This document shows, piece after piece, positions 63,797 to 64,000 of a stretch of 64,000 bases of DNA (position 1 is its first letter; each line of letters opens with the position of its first letter). The stretch spans positions 5,113,998 through 5,177,997 of the forward strand of contig JAQFVV010000022.1 in the NCBI GenBank assembly GCA_028023455.1, in the 5' to 3' direction. Below the pieces are notes generated by a model. It searched no databases, was not told the origin of the DNA, and was given only the letters and a program-made list of their open reading frames with translations. The position numbers and the translations under genes are program-made. Source of the DNA: Epiperipatus broadwayi (Eukaryota > Onychophora > Udeonychophora > Euonychophora > Peripatidae).

Positions 63797-63840
63797 ACCA
63801 ATATATGTATTTCATGCTAAACCAGCAATCATCAGTTGGT
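63797..63840 (-). ncRNA. Hammerhead ribozyme, unit F (complete core)
   Basis: Minus strand: ACCAA/TTGGT stem I, CTGATGA intact, stem II TGCT/AGCA with loop GGTTT and T-T at the base, and GAAA intact. Stem III is reduced to ATACATAT, and cleavage would follow ATA. It lies 483 bp from unit E in the same orientation. Confidence 0.73.
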
Positions 63841-64000
63841 CTAGATTACTATCCTCACACATATATATAATCAGTACTCAGCTTTATATTAAGATAGCCA
63901 ATATTTATACTTTAATGGACAGGCTTCAAACTATTCCAACTCACAAATCTTTAGCCTTCCATTTCATTGAAAATAATAAATAATACATATGTAAAATAAA

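Larger units (their letters stand above)
63173..63969 (-). mobile_element. Retrozyme-like tandem dimer with hammerhead motifs
   Basis: A 797-bp insertion lies between 16-bp matching flanks, AAAATAATAAATAATA, at 63157-63172 and 63970-63985. The flank is low-complexity, but the match is exact and placed at the element edges. A full unit (from 63173) is followed by a shortened one (from about 63656). They share AGGCTTAAACCTGC, GGTTC(T/G)AACT, the AAAAGATAAATAATCACC block and the hammerhead, with a 483-bp period. On the minus strand the 3' end is the same as in 38967-39886, while the 5' end differs. Confidence 0.83.

Overview
The window is very A+T-rich (about three quarters by eye). It holds hundreds of bases of uninterrupted microsatellite, animal-type transposons (Penelope-like, long-LTR Gypsy-like, hAT, Merlin/ISXO2-like) and class II tRNA-derived SINEs. 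No dense coding or operon structure is visible. This points to repeat-rich, intergenic or intronic DNA of an A+T-rich metazoan, probably an invertebrate; the sequence alone does not fix the phylum. Almost none of the long open frames are genes. Most are microsatellite translations or chance frames.

Layout. 1-5770: a giant diverged inverted duplication; one arm carries a SINE insertion and the other an (AAT)n expansion. 7.5 kb: an old copy of a hammerhead-ribozyme repeat. 9.4 kb: (AAT)n. 11.3-11.75 kb: a hAT remnant with TIRs and 8-bp target duplication. 13.85 kb: SINE. 14.26-15.23 kb: a 725-bp (GATA)n array running into a 245-bp palindrome. 18.86-19.74 kb: a fold-back insertion with a hammerhead-like motif in each arm and a 14-bp target duplication. 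25.45-32.79 kb: a minus-strand LTR retrotransposon with about 2.6-2.8 kb LTRs and a collapsed interior that joins a gag-like N-terminus to the integrase C-terminus. 38.97-39.89, 50.4-50.7, 58.59-58.88 and 63.17-63.97 kb: one repeat family with a hammerhead motif in every unit, twice as tandem dimers. 40.8-42.4 kb: tRNA-like repeats and a 905-bp TIR element with 8-bp target duplication. 43.7-45.0 kb: a GIY-YIG fragment and a fold-back repeat. 52.43-53.34 kb: a dead Merlin-type transposon with 9-bp target duplication. 54.35-54.7 and 60.66-63.04 kb: Penelope-like elements. The best cellular-gene signal is a short first coding exon with a splice donor at 55,700, in a stretch with more CpG than its surroundings.

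The most interesting system is the hammerhead repeat family. Its units repeat at 468 and 483 bp, carry a near-complete type I hammerhead on the minus strand, occur as tandem dimers or fold-backs, and lie between 14-16 bp target duplications. This is the architecture expected of retrozyme-like elements: non-coding RNAs that self-cleave into unit-length molecules and are mobilised by another element's machinery. A second family (7.5 and 18.9 kb) has a different hammerhead but a similar monomer size (about 461 bp) and target-duplication length. Penelope-like elements in the same window are plausible but unproven helpers.
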